Notes under the pieces: generated by a model
Told to the model about the DNA's origin: nothing
Seen by the model: the letters and a program-made list of their open reading frames with translations, nothing else
The model's database searches: none
Part shown: in pieces, positions 47,218 to 59,600 of the stretch
How positions within the stretch are numbered: position 1 is the first letter of the stretch
Layout of the letters: each line of letters begins with the position of its first letter
Position numbers and translations under genes: made by a program
Assembly: GCA_014871385.1 (NCBI GenBank)
Contig: CM026424.1
Location: forward strand, 5,658,064-5,722,063
DNA from: Ceratodon purpureus
Lineage: Eukaryota; Streptophyta; Bryopsida; Pseudoditrichales; Ditrichaceae
DNA length: 64,000 nt
Direction of reading: 5' to 3'

Positions 47218-50202
47218 TCAAAAAAAGGATCCACATCGACACCAAAACATGTAAACCATACGAGAATTGCATAAAGAATGAGGTGTTACCCCACGCTGCA
47301 CACGAGGGCTTCGCACAATGGAGTGCTTAGAAGCCAATTTCATTGAGACATATTCCAAGATGTCTGGAAACAATACGGGCGTGCAATAATCTCGGAACAA
47401 GCGGGCACACAAGAACAGCGCAGTGGTAGTAACAAACGGATAGAGTACCTCACGAAGGGATGTGGACGTCGGCACTCCAGCATGCGGATCATCCGGTGCA
47501 TGACAGTCACTCATACCTCCGTCGAATTCCCGAACCTCAGAAGCTGAAGGAGTCACTGTGCGCTGCCTCATGAAATCCAGTCGACACTGAAGGGTTTGAA
47601 TAAGAGATGCGCCGTCCTCGGTTCGACCAATAGGACATCCCTGTAGCTCCTGGATCTGGCGCTCCAGAATCTGCTCCAATGTGTTCTCATTAGAGGAGGG
47701 AATTTCAGAGACTGCTGCCACTGGAGGGTGCACAGGCGAAATTCCAGCGGCTGATGGACGAGACTGAGGACAAGAAGGAGGAGACGTATCGATTCGCGTG
47801 ACATTAACGGGAGGTGGTGACTGAGGGGGAACGTCGCCTTCCGAATCTTCTGGCCCATTGCAGAGATTTTCCACCGCATGATCCGCACTCTCATCCGAGT
47901 GAGGGGGACGGTTCGCTCTCCGACTTCGTCCGGAGTAGCCTTTATCCCGGCGCATCTCCTCCAAAACCTCGCTTGGAGAGGGAGATCTCTGCAATTGCTG
48001 CCGGAGTCGTTCAGTTATCCCTGCCACTCCTAAAGGGCCCGTCCTCCCCTTTGTCTTCCGGCAGGCGTTCGCGTATTTCATTTGTGAGGACTTCGCCCGG
48101 AACTTCTCCAAAGCTTCGAGCTTCACCAGTTTCTCCCACACTGTCTCCTTCACCCATGGAGGACGGGCTTGCTCCTGCTGATTCAACCTGATAATCTCAT
48201 GCCTGTAAGAAGAAAGCGCGTTTCCAATTCTCTGCCGGAGCCATGAAGGGTTCAACGGAGCTGAGTAGTCGAAATCCTCGTCGAGGCGCTTCATAAGGAT
48301 CTCCATGTTGTGGTGAGGTTGCTGCCGTATGTCGATATACGACGGATCCAGACCTCGAACAACCTTTGCGAGGGCGTCGTACCACGTGGATACCCCGTAG
48401 CCATAAGGTTTTCCTTCAAAGTTCACGCTCACGTGATAAGGCTTCTTGCCCGCACTCGTGCGATTGGCAGTGTCCTCTTCGCGCTGGGATTCTCGTGATC
48501 TACGCTCCTGCCGATGCCTACTTTCCGAGCTCATCGGCAAGCCAGTCATAAGGCAAGCTGTCCGAGTCGTCATGGAATTTGGCGAAGAATCAGTGATACG
48601 GCGGGAGCGATAGTCGCGGGGTCCTTCCTCGCTTCGTCCAACGCCAGATGGATGAGCGCCGGAGGAGTTCCTTCGCGGCGAGGGCGAGGGCGACCGCCAA
48701 GAAGGAGACCGACCCGAAGAGTCACGAGAGCGCCCGCCCTTCGAATAGTTCTCCCGATCGTCACGATAGCGCCGCCTCCCATCTACGCCATGTCCACTAT
48801 GAGAGTCTTCCCTGTGACGCCCGGAGCTGCTGCGTCTCCGAGGGGAACTGTTACGAAGCTGCTCCCGATGAAAGTACGACCTCGACCTAGGTGAAAACGG
48901 TGATGAGGACGACCTGGAGATGCTCCTGCGGTGCCTTCTCACCTCACGTGCGAGCTGACACCAATTCAGAGAATGTCGAACACATTAAATGTCACAGATT
49001 TCCGCAGTAGACGCTAAATTCGATTGCCAAAAAAGAAGGACAACCGTGCAGTCGGTCTCTGGAATTTACCTCTTCCTCCTCTTCTGACGGAAAGGGAGAG
49101 TAGCTGCGGGATCTGTCTGGCGCTGACTTCTTCTGGAGATTCACTTGACTTCCTCTTCTCTCTCGCTCAGGCGACACCGCCGTAGGGTCGTTGCAGTCGG
49201 TGCTGCTCCTTCTCCGGCTCCCGCTACCATGGTCGCGTGTCCGGGGGGGTGGCGACGACATCCACTCATGGCTACGGCCAAGGGGTACATTGAGAGCAGG
49301 CGCATCGGTATTGACATTACCCTGCTGCGTGTCCGACGCAGTACCTTCCAGAGTACACAACGAACACTGCTGAAATACGGAGGACAGCCAACATCGGAGA
49401 AGAAGGAATTTTACGTCATGCACTAGTAGAAATATGGTCCTTAAGGACTCGTCCGTAATGACTTAAATGGTCCAAAATGACTCATTTTCACTCAATTTGA
49501 GTCATTTTGGACCATTTAAGTCATTACGGACGAGTCCTTAAGGACCATATTTCTACTAGTGATGGAGAACAGCACAGGGTGCCGGTCTAAACCAGTGCAG
49601 CGTTTACATGCCCAAAGAGTACGGTTGACGCATGTGGGGAAATTAACGCAGTCATTTCATTCCTTCACTTGTACATTTCTACGGACACACATGCATAGAG
49701 TAACTGCTCCTGTGCTCGTGAGGAAATTCGTGGAATTCTTTAAAATTAAAATCGGGATTAATCGAGAGACGTCTACGGAGAATTGAGCTCGAAATTCCAT
49801 ATTCCTGGTCGTGCCCGTTCTCAGAGTACAACACGTGACGAAATGTGCGGAGCAAGGTCGTAACTTACCTTCTCCTGTACGGCTGATGGAGTTCAGGGGG
49901 CGACCTCGTACTTGCGCATCCCCGTCGCCTGCTGACGCACGTTTGGTCTGGACAGAGGTCGCGTACTCCTCCAGCACACTCTCCGCCGCGTCTGGTGCAG
50001 GAGGAGGTTTTTTCGCGCCACGATCCAAATTCGCCCGCTTTGCGGCTGCGGCGGCTGCTTTCTAAGGCAATAATATATTCATCATCTGCGATACTCCGCG
50101 CTCACCTCCTTCCGGTTCATCTGCGGGAGTCGGGAAGGCCTCCTTCCGCTGAGTTTCGGCCCAGTCCTGCGGGGACCGCCTAGGATTCATCCCGGGAGCC
50201 AT
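47218..50202 (-). CDS. TNPA-like protein of the CACTA transposon (En/Spm Transposase_24-type)
   Basis: Proposed exons 50202-50106, 50057-49869, 49344-49070 and 48954-47218 keep phase through GT-AG introns and give about 765 aa. Acceptors of exons 2 and 3 have nearby alternatives. TNPA-like proteins bind subterminal repeats and bring the transposon ends together for the Tnp2-type transposase. The middle is rich in Arg-Ser dipeptides. A conserved block after it (WLRQRIGNALSSYR, RPPWVKETVWEKLVKLEAL, SSQMKYANACRKTKG, PSPSEVLEEMRR) has the layout of the plant transposase Ptta/En/Spm domain. A second, Pro/Ser-rich half includes a coiled-coil-like stretch (LEQILERQIQELQG). The last 80 codons may instead be removed by an intron with a donor near 47449. 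Family assignment is by pattern memory. Confidence 0.65.
49421..49561. mobile_element. 141-bp perfect foldback CACTA MITE nested in a TNPA intron
   Basis: Two 64-bp arms (49421-49484 and 49498-49561) are exact reverse complements around a 13-bp loop. The ends are CACTAGTAG/CTACTAGTG. The 3-bp duplication ATG lies at 49418-49420 and 49562-49564. It sits in intron 2 of the minus-strand TNPA-like gene. There is no coding capacity. A transcript across it would fold into a long hairpin. Confidence 0.93.
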
Positions 50203-50998
50203 GGCGGACTGACAGATTTCTACAGCTACGAGAGGACGGGCCCTCGGGGGAAAACCTGCAAAAGAACCAAAGCAACGAACTTGGGTGTACACCTCTAGAG
50301 ACTACATAATGATATAACATGAGAATGCAGCTTCGTGATGCCGAACGGGTTCCCAATTTCTTTCACGCACAGCATAATCAGAAGGACTTTAGAAATTTGC
50401 GTGAAACGACTGCAGGAATCATAAGGAATCCAGTAACTAACCTGTACTACCTCTGAACGAATTCCGGCGCCAACACTACGAAGTGTACGCTCTGCTCAGT
50501 ATGACTTCTCACTGCGTCTGAGAGCGGAGAAATCGTAACCACCCGGATCAATCAATTCCACAGAAACAGACGATATGAGGTACAGTTGGACGAAGACCCT
50601 CTAAGCATCAACGACTGAAGAGAAGAAAAGCGAAATTTCGAGCTGGGCAGGAACATACAGTACCACGGGCGCAACGTCACTCTGCAGAGCACCTGCTCTG
50701 CTACGCACGCCAGATTCAAGCAAAAGTTGTAATGCCTGGGCGGGGGAGAGAGTTGCTAAAGCCCTAACAACCAGAAGAGGCCCTGCCCTCATGGAATGCG
50801 CCATTACGGCCACCCACCGAGGCTCATGAAGAGCCTACGGGAACTCCTATGGACGTAATGAATTTCTTAGGCAGATATGCGTAGGGCAGCTCGACAATGA
50901 TTAAAACATTGCGACAGAATTGAATTAGGGTCATAGATCCCAGCTCCCTGACCGTTCACAATCTGTGGCATTGTACATTTCTCTCGCAAAAACGAGTA

Positions 50999-51511
50999 AT
51001 GCACATCCTCACAGCTACCTCGTGCTACAGTGTCATGCAGACTCCCCTACGGATGAGTAGTCATGGATTTCCGTCCGGGTCGGTCGGGGGATCCTCTTCG
51101 CGCAACGTCTCTCAGCTACGGCGGTACTGTTCAACGGGTGTTAGTCCTTTGGATGAGATATTGAAGAGTCACTGCTGGGTCGTATGGTGGTGTTCAAGTG
51201 CTTGTTCCTTCAGAATGTATTTTCTTCGCTTACTTCCTGTTGACAGACAATATGCCGCAGCTCTTAGAGTGAAAGGAGGGTATACGGGAGTGAAACCGGG
51301 ACTTCTTTGGGACTGTGACAACGTCCTCGTCTGCGTGCTGATCACAACGCGCGCTTTGAAGGAAGATAGGCGACGGAGCCAAAAACGATACCGTGTTCGC
51401 GAGGAGGATTTCCGCGCGGGAAGCCGGCTGTCGTCGGCCACCTCTACTACGAGTCCACTGCGCTTCCGCTACGCATCGGTATGTCATACACCTCCCATTC
51501 CTTCCCTGTGA
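50999..51511 (+). CDS. Unrecognised open frame between the two CACTA genes (170 codons)
   Basis: Starts at a true ATG (50999). The product is Cys/Ser/Arg-rich and matches no family I know. A donor-like gtatgt lies at 51479 and an acceptor-like tttttttag ends near 51541, so the frame may be part of a spliced transcript upstream of the Tnp2-type gene. It lies in the 2.5-kb interval between divergent TNPA-like and Tnp2-type genes, where a promoter is also expected. It may be chance. Confidence 0.25.
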   Translation: MHILTATSCYSVMQTPLRMSSHGFPSGSVGGSSSRNVSQLRRYCSTGVSPLDEILKSHCWVVWWCSSACSFRMYFLRLLPVDRQYAAALRVKGGYTGVKPGLLWDCDNVLVCVLITTRALKEDRRRSQKRYRVREEDFRAGSRLSSATSTTSPLRFRYASVCHTPPIPSL

Positions 51512-52202
51512 ATTGTCATTGGTCGTACTCTTTCTTTTTTAGGGTTACTATTCACAAGTCCTCGGGATACGCCACCTTCTACCGGAAGCCCTCATCTTTT
51601 TTCATGTTTCCCACGCAATGCAGTAAACGCTCCTGGACAGGAGACCGGACGAGGCTGAAGCAGTGGAAGATCGCGAAACACGTAGTCGAACGTGCTTCAG
51701 GAGAGTCCGGAATTTGCGAACCTCTTTTTAACTATACAGGTGAGGACTGCACTAATTCCAGAACACTGAAATTTACGGAAAACTGTTCATGGAAAATGAG
51801 GGAATTATCGCCGGGCATCATGAATATAACGTAGTTTAATTCCGTTGGGCCCTTCAGTGTTTGGGAAATTTTCTAAGACGTCTACAACAAGTTCGGAGTT
51901 CACGAGGGAGTCAAGGGTCACCACATGTTGGACGTTTCCTGTGAACTCTCCGGAAGACGCTCGGGAGAGAAGATTGGATTGGCATCAGAGATTACTCCTC
52001 ACTCTGACCGTGCTGCGATTTCGGAGTCTCGCTCGGAATTCGTAGGGATCCCTGAGATGGAATCCTGTTGAAGAGGTGAGTGAATACCGTGTTTTTAACG
52101 TAAAAATGGAGAACCCTAATATCATGGCCTCTACTGCATTATTGCTCTTATGGTCTCCATTCCTTTACTACTGCTCATCAGGCAATTCCCTTAATGTTCA
52201 GG

Positions 52203-52454
52203 ATGGCTGCGAAAGAGTCATATTCCGAGGACTGCGGCCACAGCAAGGGGGAAGCCGTCTGCCAGATTCTACTGAAGAACCTGAAGAGAGGTGCGTACGA
52301 ATCCACGATTCAATGGGGGACGAGGTCCGAGGAGGTTGTCGCTTTCGGAAAGCTAGGGTGCTGCTGTAGAACTTTCAGGGATTTTGTGAAGGACGAACGA
52401 CTGAAGGAAATGTTTGATTACGAACTGGAATACATGATCATGCACTGGAACTGA
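52203..52454 (+). CDS. Unrecognised 83-aa open frame upstream of the Tnp2-type gene
   Basis: Begins MAAKESYSED directly after a good acceptor (aatgttcag) and ends HWN followed by a donor-like gtacgtaag. The protein is acidic to neutral with Cys-rich GKLGCCCRTF. It could be a small separate CACTA protein, or an exon read in another frame. No domain recognised. Confidence 0.3.
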   Translation: MAAKESYSEDCGHSKGEAVCQILLKNLKRGAYESTIQWGTRSEEVVAFGKLGCCCRTFRDFVKDERLKEMFDYELEYMIMHWN

Positions 52455-52717
52455 AGGTACGTAAGTCTCTGTTCGCGTGCATGACAGACAACACAGTGAA
52501 CAGTAACAAACATGAACACCGAAGGAAGAAAACACATAGAAATCCCACAATGATACCTATTCTTCTGCGTCCACGCACCTTCGTTGCTGTCGTCAGTTGT
52601 TTGTTGCGTTGAACAGTACATTTACCCAAGCGGGGCAGTAATACGATACTTCATTCATCAGGGACGTTAGGAACGTATACTCTGGGAAGTTAACATCCAG
52701 ATGACCTCACTGATTTC

Positions 52718-54582
52718 ATGAGCAATTTTCCTGTAATTCAGGTGAAGAGTAGGACGGGAAGGACTTGGCACTCCATTCTTCGGTATCACCTGCGAAACAT
52801 GCGTCGACTACGTATGTGTGCTGCGTACCATATTGAACTCAGCATAGCATTGAGGACGGGGTTGCCACAGTATCCCTGCGCGTGTTCCATGTGTCGTGGT
52901 GGTAGAGTCAGAAGGGTGGAGACCGTAAGAAAACATCATCGCAGATTCGGGAGAGACGCGTATTTGCCTCACCCGATGCTGGTGAGGCGCTCATACTCTT
53001 TACCATGCTTTCACAAATACGATCTGTGCACTTCCTGTATTTTTTTGCGATCACTACCGGACTGTCCTCTGTTTGGCGGCGCATGTATCTATAATCTCTT
53101 GGACTTCCACTACGAGACATGGCACTGGGAGAAGGGAATTTGAAGCCGTGCCTTTCCAGTGCCATGTCTGTTCAGTCCCGGTACTGTCAGCGACGTACTG
53201 CGAAACGATCAGGAATCATTGAGACATAGGTAGAGAAAAAGGTTACTTAAATTTCTGATGTCTGGGAAAGGATTAGGCTTCCACTGACAACTAAGCATTC
53301 CATTCAGTTTTCGGAGATTCCATGAGCGGTGTCTTGTTTTAGTGTATAAATTGGAGTATCTCGTTCCGAAGGGGAGGAGGGGGGGGGGGGTGGTGGGAGG
53401 GTTCTGAGTTGGAGGTTATGATATACGAGCTTATTCCGAAGCAGGGGCTTTATGGTGATCTACTGTGACTTACGTCTTTTTCCATTCCGTTGAATCTGCA
53501 AGTTTGATTGTTTGTGGAGCGTAGCACGTTCCTTCAAAAATTGATATTCGGAATTAGTTATTACAGCAAACGTCTTCCTCACCTTACTGTTAACCCTGTG
53601 TACGCTGTTGACCTTCACACGGACTATGTGAAATTCGAATACTTAGGGGGAATACGTCTGAATAGGTGTTGTAAAGGACAGAAACTCTGTCGTAAGTTCA
53701 ATTAGACGTCCATTTTAGCAGAGCTCATGGGTTTCGGGTGGGCCGCCTGCGTTGCAGTTAATGAATGTTGGCGATGTTTTGGGGGTTTTGGTGGAGATCC
53801 CTTACTAACGCTTCTCTTCCATTGTTGACAGACTGTCCACGGGCTGCCACTGAGAGGACCGACCCTACGACGGGGTAGAGGCCGCAGCGCATCTACATCT
53901 TCTGTGTCTACTGAGGAGGAGTCAGACACGGACAGTGGGGACAATGAAGTGCGAGCCCGGGAGATGGCATACGACGCATTCGGCCGGGCCGATAACCTGG
54001 AACGCAAGGCATTTGCAGACCTCCTGGCAGAGGAAGAACTCATGCAAGAAGCAGATTTGTCTCCTGAAGATGACGTTGAATTCAGGAACATGATGCAGGA
54101 GTGTTTAGAGCCCATTTACGATGGATCTCGGGAAAGTCGGATGCAGGGCGGCATTGTACTGATGACTCTTGCAACAGTGTTCGGAGTGTCCGACACGTTT
54201 TTATCTGCGTTTTTGACATACCTTGCGGGAACTCTGTTGCCGGCGAACAACTTACTACCTCGAAGTGCATACGAACTGAAACGCATGGTCAGGAGTCTTG
54301 GTCTGGAACACCAGCGTATAGATTCCTGCGTAAATGGATGCTATCTTTTTGAAGGGGATTTCGGTGGAGGTCTTTCAGAGTGCCCGAGATGCCAACATCC
54401 CAGATATGTGGCAGGGTCTCAGACGGTCCCAGCTGCGGTAACACGGTACTTCCCAACCATTCCCAAGCTCCTCCGCCTGTACCTTTGCCCGAAAATAGCG
54501 GACCTGCTCAAGCACTTTGACGGAAATCCTGAGGACAGTCAGGTGATGTCCTCAATCGTCGACAGCCCCCAGTGGGCACACG
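52718..54582 (+). CDS. Tnp2-type (TNPD) CACTA transposase, 5' part, interrupted by a retroelement
   Basis: Exon 1 is 52718-52981 and exon 2 starts at 53832, both in phase 0 with GT-AG borders. Exon 2 runs to the retroelement insertion at 54583. Exon 1 carries a Cys-rich zinc motif (YPCACSMCRGGRVR... then HHRRFG) that matches the transposase-associated domain at the start of plant Tnp2 proteins. Exon 2 begins with an acidic stretch (TEEESDTDSGDNE) and then shows LLPRSAYELKRMVRSLGL, CVNGCYLFEGD, ECPRCQHPRY and RYFPTIPKLLRLYLCPK, all characteristic of the Transposase_21 (Tnp2) family. The protein cuts and joins the CACTA ends. With the insertion in the exon, this copy is unlikely to make an active transposase. 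Confidence 0.85.
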
Positions 54583-55253
54583 TGTCACGGACGTGCCATA
54601 CCGGACTTCATCCACGCCCCACGAGTTTACCGTGGGACCTATACCGATTCCGCAACACGGAAGCTTCTCAAGAGCTTTCCCAAAGAGCGGTGGCTAAGCG
54701 TGCTTAGATGCTATTAGTTTCTAGAAGGTTCTACATGCTTCTACTACTTTCTAGAACCTTCCACTAGTTTCCGGAAGCTTCCACAAGCTTCCTTGTAGTT
54801 CTAGTAGTTTCTAGAAGCTTCTACAAGCTTCCTTATAGTTCTAGTAGTTTCCGGAAGCTTCTACAAGCTTCCGGAAGGTTCCATACGGATCCAATTGTTT
54901 CCGGAAGCTTCCATAAGCTTCCGGAAGGTTCCGCTTGACCTTCTTAGATTCCGGAAGCTCCCATAAGCTTCCGGAAGGTCCTATGGATGCTTCCCAAGGT
55001 CTCTAGGACCTTTCTTCGGAAGTTTCCTCTAGCCTAGTATAAATAGAGAGTCGAGGGCCATTGCTCCTCACTCTCTTCAACACCAGTTGTACATACTCTT
55101 TCAGTTATCAATATCACTTCTAGTTTCCCCACTTCAAGTGTTATTCTGAGTCTTGTATGAGGAATCCCCTCACTTCTAGTCTATTCTTGTCTCCCTTTGA
55201 GGTATCCCCTCAATTTAGTCCCTTGCTCTGTCTTAGAGTTGCCGTCCGCAACA
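54583..55253 (+). repeat. 5' LTR of the chromovirus
   Basis: 671 bp with TG...CA ends. It contains an array of ttccggaagcttc-type short repeats (about 54760-54970) and a TATA box (tataaat, 55038-55044). Confidence 0.95.
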
Positions 55254-55646
55254 GTTTGAAGAGAGTGAATTCCTAGTTATGTCTCGTGTTCTTCCTGATA
55301 TCAGAGTCTGCTCTTGTAAGATAGAGTGTGGATTACCCCTCTTCTTCAGGAGAGTCGTGACGCCTTAAGGGTTGCGGATTACCCTCCCTTAAGCTGATAT
55401 TCGTCATATAGTCATCCCTATGAGAGTTTTTTTCATGGACTTGAACCGACTTCCCATTTCGTCAAGTCCAGTTACTTTAGAAATACGTATTTTCTTTAGA
55501 CTAAAGACCGAACTTAGAGATATTCGAGAGAAGAGCGAAGAGTTTTATTTGAATTTCTTGAGGTCTTCAGTTCTTGTAGTCGTTCCAAAAGTACACGACG
55601 CGAAACTCTGCTTCTTTATTTACTTGTGAGACCTATCGAATTCAAG

Positions 55647-56633
55647 ATGGGTGACGTTCCGAACATTGAGATGCATGACATGCTTGCCATGCTACAGCAA
55701 TTACAGCAGGAGAATGCCAACCTACGAAGTGCCATGGAACAGCTTCAAGTTGCTCCAACTCCAATCCATGTTCCAGCCAGTGTAGTGGATCCTGCTCCAC
55801 ATGCGCCAAAGGAACCTCGAGTAGCCTTGCCGGATAAATTTGATGGAGATCGTACGAAACTCCGGGATTTTATCAACAAGATTCGGCTCATCTTCCGTCT
55901 CCAACCTCAGAGGTATTCAACGGGAGAAATACAAGTCGGATTCATTGGAACGTTGCTCACAGGAGCCGCGTCATCTTGGTTTTCTTCCTTGTTGGAGAAG
56001 AATTCTCCGCTTCTGGCACATCTTGACCAATTCCTGGAAGAACTCAACCGAACCTTTGGAGAAAGAGATCGAGCCCTTATAGCAACAACAAAACTTCGAA
56101 CGCTGCAACAACGATCGCGCCCAGCTTCAGCGTACGTTGCAGAATTCCAACAACTTGCATGTGACCTCAGTTGGAACGATGCGGCTCTCATCACCATGTT
56201 TCGATGGGGACTCCGCGACGATATCAAGACCTTGTTGTTGAATTTGCCCAAGCCAACTACTCTGTCTGAAGCCATTACTCAAGCAATCGACTGCGACAAT
56301 CGGTTGTTTGAGCAGCGACAAGAGCGACGATTGCTCTTCGGATCATATCGAGCGGATTACGCAACTCCAATCCATCAGACATCTTCGAACACTTCGACCG
56401 CAGAGCCGATGCAAATTGACACCTCCAAAGTTAGAAAGTTGAGCGAAGAAGAGAAAGAGCGGCGTCGCAAGGAGCACTTGTGTTTATATTGTGGAGGGAA
56501 GGACCATAGCGTGAAGAACTGCCCTGTGAAACCTCAGGGACCAAAGCCACACAAGTTTCGGAGCACCTCAAGCACTTCTGAGCCAAACCATGAGGTAGTC
56601 GAGTCGGAAAACGACAGCTGCCAGCCACATTAG
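55647..56633 (+). CDS. gag: Chromovirus gag polyprotein
   Basis: The ATG at 55647 opens a frame of about 328 aa. A coiled-coil-like start (LAMLQQLQQENANLRSAMEQ) is followed by the retrotransposon gag core (FDGDRTKLRDFINKI, SWFSSLL, FGERDRA, FQQLACDLSW) and a CCHC knuckle (CLYCGGKDHSVKNC) near the end. The protein forms the particle shell. The pol frame overlaps the 3' end of gag in another frame, as known for this group. Confidence 0.92.
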   Translation: MGDVPNIEMHDMLAMLQQLQQENANLRSAMEQLQVAPTPIHVPASVVDPAPHAPKEPRVALPDKFDGDRTKLRDFINKIRLIFRLQPQRYSTGEIQVGFIGTLLTGAASSWFSSLLEKNSPLLAHLDQFLEELNRTFGERDRALIATTKLRTLQQRSRPASAYVAEFQQLACDLSWNDAALITMFRWGLRDDIKTLLLNLPKPTTLSEAITQAIDCDNRLFEQRQERRLLFGSYRADYATPIHQTSSNTSTAEPMQIDTSKVRKLSEEEKERRRKEHLCLYCGGKDHSVKNCPVKPQGPKPHKFRSTSSTSEPNHEVVESENDSCQPH

Positions 56634-56638
56634 GGACC

Positions 56639-59600
56639 GTGCGGCTGACAAGTGTTGCCACGTCATCAGGTCCTATCTTATCCTTAGAACCTTCTCGTTG
56701 TTTTCATATCCCGCTTAAGATAGATTGTCATCCACATCACGTAAAAGTTAAAGCCTTGTTAGATTCCGGAGCCTCTGCTTGTTTTATTGATAGGGATCTT
56801 GTAAAACGTCATAATCTCCCTGTAGTCCCCAAAAAATACCCTGTAGCAGTAGAGGTTATCGACGGTAGACCCTTGATTTCAGGAGATGTCACCCACGAAA
56901 CCAAACCCTTAGACATTATCCTAGAAGGGCACCGCAGTACTATCGTATTCAATATCATTAGTTCTCCCTCTAATCCTCTCGTCTTAGGTCTCTCCTGGTT
57001 AGAGATGGTTAATCCAGATATAGATTGGAAAAATCGAAGGTTAACATATCCAACCTTAGTTTCTCATATTCCTTTTAAACACCCTAAAAATAGTCCAAAT
57101 ATATACCCTCAGCAAATCCAACAGTCCGAGGTCAAGGTTCCGTTGATGGTCGGTGCTCGAGCCTTTATGAAGGCGGCTAAGAATGGGAGTGTCTTTGCAA
57201 TTTATGCAACTCCAACGTCTCAACCGGCTCAAGAATCAATCAAGTTACCAGCAAAGTATGAGGAGTATCGAGATGTGTTTGAGAAGAAGAACGCCGATAC
57301 GCTCCCCCAACATCGACCTTATGACTGCGGCATCGAACTTCAAGAAGGTGCGCAACCTCCATTTGGTCCAATCTATAGCCTCTCACAGAATGAGCTTGCT
57401 GCATTGCGAGAGTACCTTGATGAAAATCTTGCAAAGAACTTCATTCGACATTCCAAGTCACCTGCCGGAGCTCCGATCCTATTTGTCAAGAAGAAAGACG
57501 GCTCCCTTCGGATGTGCGTGGACTATCGTGGACTAAACAAGGTCACAATCAAGAACCGGTACCCATTGCCGCTTATCTCAGGACTTCTTGACCAACTCGG
57601 TCAAGCAAAGATCTACACCAAGATCGATCTTCGTGGAGCGTACAACCTAGTACGTATCAAGGAAGGTGACGAATGGAAGACGGCATTCCGAACTAGGTAT
57701 GGACACTTTGAATACAATGTCATGCCTTTTGGTCTTACCAACGCACCTGCCATCTTTCAACACCTAATGAACGACATATTCCGCGAGTTTCTAGATGATT
57801 TTGTTGTCTGTTACCTCGATGACATACTGGTTTTCTCCAAGAATGAAGAAGACCACACCAAACATGTCCGACTGGTATTGGAAAAGTTACGCGCTGCAGG
57901 ACTCTATGCCAAGCTAGAGAAGTGCGTTTTCCACCAACCCCAAGTTGAATTCCTGGGCTACATCATTTCCGGAGAGGGTTTATCGATGGACCCTAAAAAG
58001 ATTCAGACAATCATTGATTGGAAGAAGCCGATCACCGTTCGAGACGTACAGTGCTTCCTCGGTTTTGCAAACTTCTATCGAATCTTCATCCAAGACTATT
58101 CCAAGATTGCTGCTCCGTTGACACGATTAACTTGCAAGGAAAAGCTCGAGTGGAATACGGAAGCAAGCCAAGCCTTTGAATTTTTGAAGAAGGCGTTTAC
58201 AACAGCGCCTATTCTGACACACCCTAACTTTCAGGAGCCGTTCTTCCTAGAAACGGATGCTTCTGACTTTGCCCTTGGAGCGGTCCTCTCACAACCCGAC
58301 AAAGAAGGACGCCTTCATCCCGTCGCGTTCCACTCGCGAAAATTCACAGCCGCCGAGATCAACTACAAGATTCACGACAAGGAGCTTTTAGCCATTGTCG
58401 ACTCTTTCCAAGAGTGGCGTCACTTCCTCGAAGGAGCTCAACATCCAGTGACGGTCCACACCGATCACAAGAACCTTGAATACTTCATGTCTGCCAAGGT
58501 ACTGAATCGACGACAAGCCCGTTGGAGTATATCGCTTTCGCGCTTCAACTTTGTCATCACGTACCGTCCCGGCTCTCAGCAAATTCGGTCCGACGCTCTT
58601 TCTCGACGAGCATACCTTGCACCTAAAGAAGGAGATGCAGCCTATGACCAGCAAAGGACTATCCTTATCAAGCTTGAACAACTCCAGCTGAAGACCTTGC
58701 GCACTACAACTTCCGTAGATGCATCTTTTCTCCAAGATATCCGAGTAAGTTTACAATCCGATCCTTTGGCCTTGAAACTTAAGAAGAATACAGGTATCTC
58801 CAATTCAGGAGGCTTTGCAAGTCCGGACGCCCAAGTCCCTCATTCGGAGGTTATAGATTCGGAATCCCCGAATCAACCTACTTCTAGTTCACGGATTTCT
58901 AGATCGCGTGAGACTCCCCAAGACGATGCTGATCCAAGATTCCAGTTCAAAGATGGGCTATTATACTATCAGGGATTACTTTATGTCCCTGAAGGCCCCT
59001 GCCGACTTCAAGTGCTCCAGTCCCGACACGACTTTCCATCGGCGGGACATTTTGGCTACAACAAGACCATGGAGCTGATATCCAGAGACTTTTGGTGGCC
59101 ACAAATGTGGAAAACCGTGAAGGATTATGTCACAACGTGTGACACCTGCTCTAGATCCAAGATCCCTCGTCATCGGCCATATGGGTTACTTCAACCGTTG
59201 CCGATTCCAGAAGCCCCATGGACATCCATATCCATGGATTTTATTGTGGATCTCCCACCATCCAAGACCTTTGATTCAATCTTTGTTGTTGTTGACCGGC
59301 TCACCAAGATGGCACACTTCATCCCGTGCCACAAGACTGTGACCGGTGAAGAGACAGCAAGACTTTTTGTAAACAACGTCTACAGACTCCATGGCCTGCC
59401 TAACGACATCATCTCTGACCGCGGTACGCAATTCACATCCAAGTTTTGGCAATCATTATTCAAGATTCTAGGCGTTGAGATCAAGTTGTCTTCAGCATAC
59501 CATCCTCAGACCGATGGCCAAACCGAGCGCGTCAATCAAGTGTTGGAACAGTACCTGCGTTGCACCATCAACTATCATCAAGATAATTGGGTGGACTTGT

